Assembly (NCBI RefSeq): GCF_024749045.1 | Contig: NZ_CP087184.1 | Location: forward strand, 2,480,001-2,544,000 | Origin: Pseudomonas sp. B21-028 | GTDB taxonomy: Bacteria; Pseudomonadota; Gammaproteobacteria; Pseudomonadales; Pseudomonadaceae | Direction of reading: 5' to 3' | DNA: 64,000 bases | Shown here: piece by piece, positions 61,297 through 64,000 of the stretch | Layout: every line of letters starts with the position of its first letter | Numbering within the stretch: the first letter of the stretch is position 1 | The notes under the pieces: generated by a model | Databases searched by the model: none | Told to the model about the DNA's origin: nothing | Seen by the model: only the letters and a program-made list of their open reading frames with translations | Translations under genes and position numbers: made by a program

Positions 61297-61914
61297 ATGA
61301 CAAAAAACAGCTTTTCCACACGCACCCAACGAAAGGCCGAAGCCACTCGGCTGGCCATTATCGAACATGCCGAAGCCCTGATTCTGGAGGGTGGAGGAGC
61401 AGCTTTGACACTTGACGCCGTTGCTGAACGAGCAGACGTTGCCGTGCAGACCATCTACAACCGAGTGGGTGGAAGATCCGCATTGCTTATGGCGGTGGCT
61501 GAAAGAGCCTTCGAGGAAAACAAGGTCTACATGGATGCTGCTTATGCGGCTGCCGGGACGCCTTTAGAGCGACTTCAGAAGGCTGCTGAGGGTTACTTTC
61601 AATTCGCTTTTGAGCGCCCCAATGAGTTCCGGCTACTTGCCGATCCTCCCAATGAACCGCAAGCGCTGGCGCGTGTAAGCGAGTTGGTAAGGCACCAAAA
61701 CAGCAAAATGGAAGCCGTCATTGCCGATGGTATTTGTGACGGATCGATTGATCCGAGCATAGACCCATCTCTCGCCACTACCTCGATGTGGGCGGCAGCC
61801 AATGGCGTCCTCAGCTTAATTTGGCGAGCGGACTCAGCTCCGCCAGGCCCAGAAATGATGCAGCGTTTACTGGAGCAATGGATGAGGATCGTGTTGAAAG
61901 GCCTCACTTCTTAA
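61297..61914 (+). CDS. TetR family transcriptional regulator
   Basis: 205 residues. The N-terminal helix-turn-helix is 'LTLDAVAERADVAVQTIYNR' followed by 'VGGRSALLMAVAERAFEE', and the C-terminal ligand/dimer domain ends '...EQWMRIVLKGLTS'. Starts at 61282 and 61297 are both possible; neither has a good ribosome site. The longer frame back to 61207 would run through the operator into the divergent hydrolase gene. It most likely represses the hydrolase-SDR operon and itself. Confidence 0.9.
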   Translation: MTKNSFSTRTQRKAEATRLAIIEHAEALILEGGGAALTLDAVAERADVAVQTIYNRVGGRSALLMAVAERAFEENKVYMDAAYAAAGTPLERLQKAAEGYFQFAFERPNEFRLLADPPNEPQALARVSELVRHQNSKMEAVIADGICDGSIDPSIDPSLATTSMWAAANGVLSLIWRADSAPPGPEMMQRLLEQWMRIVLKGLTS

Positions 61915-61992
61915 GGACGCTGACGATGTCTCGAGTGAGTGTTTCTGCGCGGGGATTTGCGGTGGTCACTTGTTAGAAGTCCCTGTGAATCC

Positions 61993-62823
61993 TCAAAGCG
62001 CGCCACGTCGGTGGCCCCGGACCGCAGTGGGGGGGAAGCCAAACCTGTGACGAAAGCGCACCGCGAACTGCGAGGGCGTTTGATAGCCGACGCAAAGTGC
62101 TATTTGCATGACCGTCTGAGGTGACGATTGCAGCAGTTGCAGTGCTAATGTCATACGAGCATCGATCAATAGTGCGCTAAACGTGGTGCTTTCCTCTGCC
62201 AGCCTGCGGCGTAGGGTAGCCTCGCTGATTGCAAATGCGGACGCGACAGCGTGGGCGCTCCAGTCATTGGCCAGATCGCTTGCGATGAGCCGCCGGACTT
62301 TAACCGCCATTGTCGGCGTGCGCGATTGCTCAAGCCGTCCGCCGTTAACGCCAATCCACACCAGCAGCTCTTGCAAGCGATGCCGAGCGATCAGGGTTGG
62401 CACAGTATTGTCTTCCACAGCCTCGATAGCACGCTGGAGTGATGCCGCGAAACTCGCCGTGTCCCGGGTAATGGGGTGAGCATATTGAATGACCGCCAAA
62501 TGCGCATTGGATTCGGCGGTCGACTCAATCAACGTTTCGTCCCAAACCAGCCAGTGGGCTCGGTAGCTTCCGTCTGGCGCCAGCCGGTTGGTGATATCGA
62601 GGGATTGCCCCCCGGCTACCGCTACCGCTTCACCTGGACGAATCAAGTACTCGCCACCCGGCCACCGTACTGTTTTCGAACCCCGCTCAACGTAGATCAA
62701 GACGGGGTTTTCAATATACAAACGCTTGAACTCCAGGTTTCCTTGCTGAAGAACGATGCCTGCCGTACCGACCCCAGGTCGATTGGTAATGCGCAGAGCG
62801 TCATAAGCGTTCGTTACTGACAT
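61993..62823 (-). CDS. AraC family transcriptional regulator
   Basis: 276 residues with an N-terminal cupin-like ligand domain (about 20-100, 'GGEYLIRPGEAVAVAGGQSL') and a C-terminal AraC helix-turn-helix ('AVASAFAISEATLRRRLAEE' ... 'MQIALCVGYQTPSQFAVRFR'). The start overlaps the stop of the PEBP-family gene by one base (TGATG), so the two form an operon. Style resembles the short E. coli GadX/YdeO-type regulators. Confidence 0.88.
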   Translation of the reverse strand: MSVTNAYDALRITNRPGVGTAGIVLQQGNLEFKRLYIENPVLIYVERGSKTVRWPGGEYLIRPGEAVAVAGGQSLDITNRLAPDGSYRAHWLVWDETLIESTAESNAHLAVIQYAHPITRDTASFAASLQRAIEAVEDNTVPTLIARHRLQELLVWIGVNGGRLEQSRTPTMAVKVRRLIASDLANDWSAHAVASAFAISEATLRRRLAEESTTFSALLIDARMTLALQLLQSSPQTVMQIALCVGYQTPSQFAVRFRHRFGFPPTAVRGHRRGAL

Positions 62824-63371
62824 CAGCGGCCGCCTTTCACCATGAGCGTGGCTTTGGCAAGCGAGCCACTCGGTACCATGAAGCCAAGCATTGCCGGTGT
62901 GACCGTTGCCGGCAACTCCAATTTCTCGGCTTTCATGGCGTATACGGTGATCACGTAGTTATGCGTCTGCCCTTCAGGCGGGCAAGCACCGAGATAGCCG
63001 GGCATACCAGTGTCGCCCCGAACTTGAAGCGTACCGGCGGGCAGTTTACCACCTGCACTGTCAGCGCCTTCCTTCAGTTCATTGACCGTTCCGGGCACGT
63101 TAGCCAGCACCCAGTGCCACCAGCCAGAGCCCGTAGGCGCATCGGGATCGTACATAGTTACCACAAAACTTTTGGTCCCCTGCGGCGCACCGCTCCAGGA
63201 TACTTGCGGAGAGAGATTCTTGCCGCTGCAACCGAATACATTGGCGAATTGGTTCTGTTGCAGATGCCCGTCCAGGACACTACTGCTCTGCACCTTGAAC
63301 TCTTGGGCTTGTGCGCCAGCGGCTAGTAACGAAAGCGCAAGCATGCCTGTGGCCATCAATGATTTTTTCAT
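62823..63371 (-). CDS. YbhB/YbcL (PEBP) family protein, exported
   Basis: 182 residues with a signal peptide ('MATGMLALSLLAAGAQA', cut near 23) and the phosphatidylethanolamine-binding-protein-like core 'YDPDAPTGSGWWHWVLANVP', 'GYLGACPPEGQTHNYVITVY' and 'MKAEKLELP'. Bacterial members are periplasmic; their function is poorly known. ATG 63371 has GGAG just upstream; 16 codons of upstream frame are not homologous. It is coupled to the AraC gene. Confidence 0.9.
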   Translation of the reverse strand: MKKSLMATGMLALSLLAAGAQAQEFKVQSSSVLDGHLQQNQFANVFGCSGKNLSPQVSWSGAPQGTKSFVVTMYDPDAPTGSGWWHWVLANVPGTVNELKEGADSAGGKLPAGTLQVRGDTGMPGYLGACPPEGQTHNYVITVYAMKAEKLELPATVTPAMLGFMVPSGSLAKATLMVKGGR

Positions 63372-63503
63372 ACCGACTCCTCTTGGTTTGGAGGAGCTAT
63401 TCTGGAGTGCCGCCGGCAATAAGACCGTTTGCTATCGATCGACTTTCATTGCAATCCAATCAATATGAGTGGATTGCACGATGTCGGATGGCGGCGGTGC
63501 GCA

Positions 63504-64000
63504 TCATGCTTGATCTGTCAGTTCCTGGGCGGCTTGAAGTCCCTCGATCAGCATAGCGGACGTGGTCTGGATATGATCTTTCAATAGCTCACTCGCTTTA
63601 GTCGCATCCCTGGCCAAGGCTGCATCGAACAATGCCTGGTGTTCAGCGTCGATATCCCTATCCCTGGCGCTCAAGACGATTGACATTGCGCGATAGCGGG
63701 CCGTCTGTTCGAACAACATCGAGCGTATTCGCAACAGCCAGGTGTTAGGGCAGGCGCTGACCAGCGCCTCATGAAATGTGGTATGCGCGGCAGCCCAGTC
63801 ATCGGCTTTATAGAGATCATCGGCCTGTGGTCCCGAGGTTCTAGAAAGACAGTGATGAGCCGAAACCAATCTGGCCTCCCATGCAAGATTGCCGTTTTCC
63901 AAAGAATGACGAAGGCAACTTGCTTCAATTTCCATTCGGGCCAGTGTGAGGTCATTCAGATTTGCCAGTGAGACGGCAGAAATGCGAAAGCCTTTCTGAG
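63504..64000 (-). CDS. GntR family regulator, FCD domain (N-terminus outside window)
   Basis: The frame is open to the right edge (…QKGFRISAVSLANLNDLTLAR before the internal Met at 63935), so the gene begins beyond the window and the winged-helix DNA-binding domain is not seen. The visible 165 residues form a helical FCD ligand domain ('HTTFHEALVSACPNTWLLRI', 'EHQALFDAALARDATKASEL'), with histidines placed as for metal/organic-acid binding in FadR-subfamily regulators. The target is unknown. Confidence 0.85.
   Translation of the reverse strand, partial: QKGFRISAVSLANLNDLTLARMEIEASCLRHSLENGNLAWEARLVSAHHCLSRTSGPQADDLYKADDWAAAHTTFHEALVSACPNTWLLRIRSMLFEQTARYRAMSIVLSARDRDIDAEHQALFDAALARDATKASELLKDHIQTTSAMLIEGLQAAQELTDQA

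Noticed and set aside
1..64000. tRNA genes, rRNA genes, CRISPR arrays, integrases or intact insertion sequences
   Set aside because: I looked for tRNA-like clover folds, regularly spaced repeats and transposase or recombinase motifs and found none; absence by eye is not proof for tRNAs.

Overview
The window looks like a chromosomal segment of a Pseudomonas, most likely of the P. fluorescens group. Reasons: a PqqA precursor peptide of the Pseudomonas type, many tandem PAS/GGDEF/EAL and methyl-accepting proteins, and G+C-rich coding DNA with codon use typical of the genus. The first ~4.3 kb and parts of ~59-61 kb read as visibly more A+T-rich than the core. I see no rRNA, tRNA, CRISPR array or intact insertion sequence.

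Layout. (1) 1-4300: FAD amine/amino-acid oxidase (5' end outside the window), flavin monooxygenase, RidA deaminase and a cysteine-synthase-fold PLP enzyme; the set suggests oxidation and beta-elimination of an amino compound with 2-aminoacrylate clean-up. (2) 4400-8660: EthD-like protein and TauD/TfdA dioxygenase, facing a CrtI-like flavoprotein and an AraC regulator. (3) 8945-11530: two carboxymuconolactone-decarboxylase/AhpD-fold proteins and an aldehyde dehydrogenase. (4) 12012-13840: glutathione reductase (gor) behind a lipoprotein form of RidA. (5) 14324-27796: a complete cellulose operon in the order bcsE-F-G-R-Q-A-B-Z-C, all on one strand with start/stop overlaps throughout. Its BcsG lacks the serine nucleophile and zinc-binding cysteine known from E. 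coli BcsG. A frameshifted dCACHE sensor remnant follows. (6) 28307-37960: FeaR-like AraC regulator, periplasmic PQQ/cytochrome c alcohol dehydrogenase, MetA-type outer-membrane protein, a 23-codon pqqA, then a 1417-residue multi-PAS/GAF histidine kinase and its NarL-type regulator.

(7) 38585-51341: a signalling block. It starts with an eroded chemosensory unit: a STAS-CheA fusion without phosphotransfer or ATPase domains, a membrane-anchored CheW, and a 55-residue protein ending like a chemoreceptor tail. A PAS-GGDEF-EAL protein and a Cache chemoreceptor follow. Next come a TonB receptor, YfiR and a YfiN-like diguanylate cyclase (a YfiBNR-like unit with the receptor in the place of YfiB), and a four-helix-bundle chemoreceptor. 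The c-di-GMP enzymes here and the c-di-GMP-binding BcsA and BcsE upstream could form one circuit, but the sequence does not prove that.

(8) 51426-58300: a decaying amine/amino-acid utilisation locus: LysR regulator, frameshifted FAD oxidoreductase, GNAT acetyltransferase, intact PuuB-like oxidase, a haloacid-dehalogenase remnant and a frameshifted ABC substrate-binding protein with no permease genes after it. (9) 58544-64000: OmpW porin, SDR and alpha/beta hydrolase divergent from a TetR regulator with a clear palindromic operator, an AraC regulator coupled to a PEBP-family protein, and a GntR/FCD regulator cut by the right edge.
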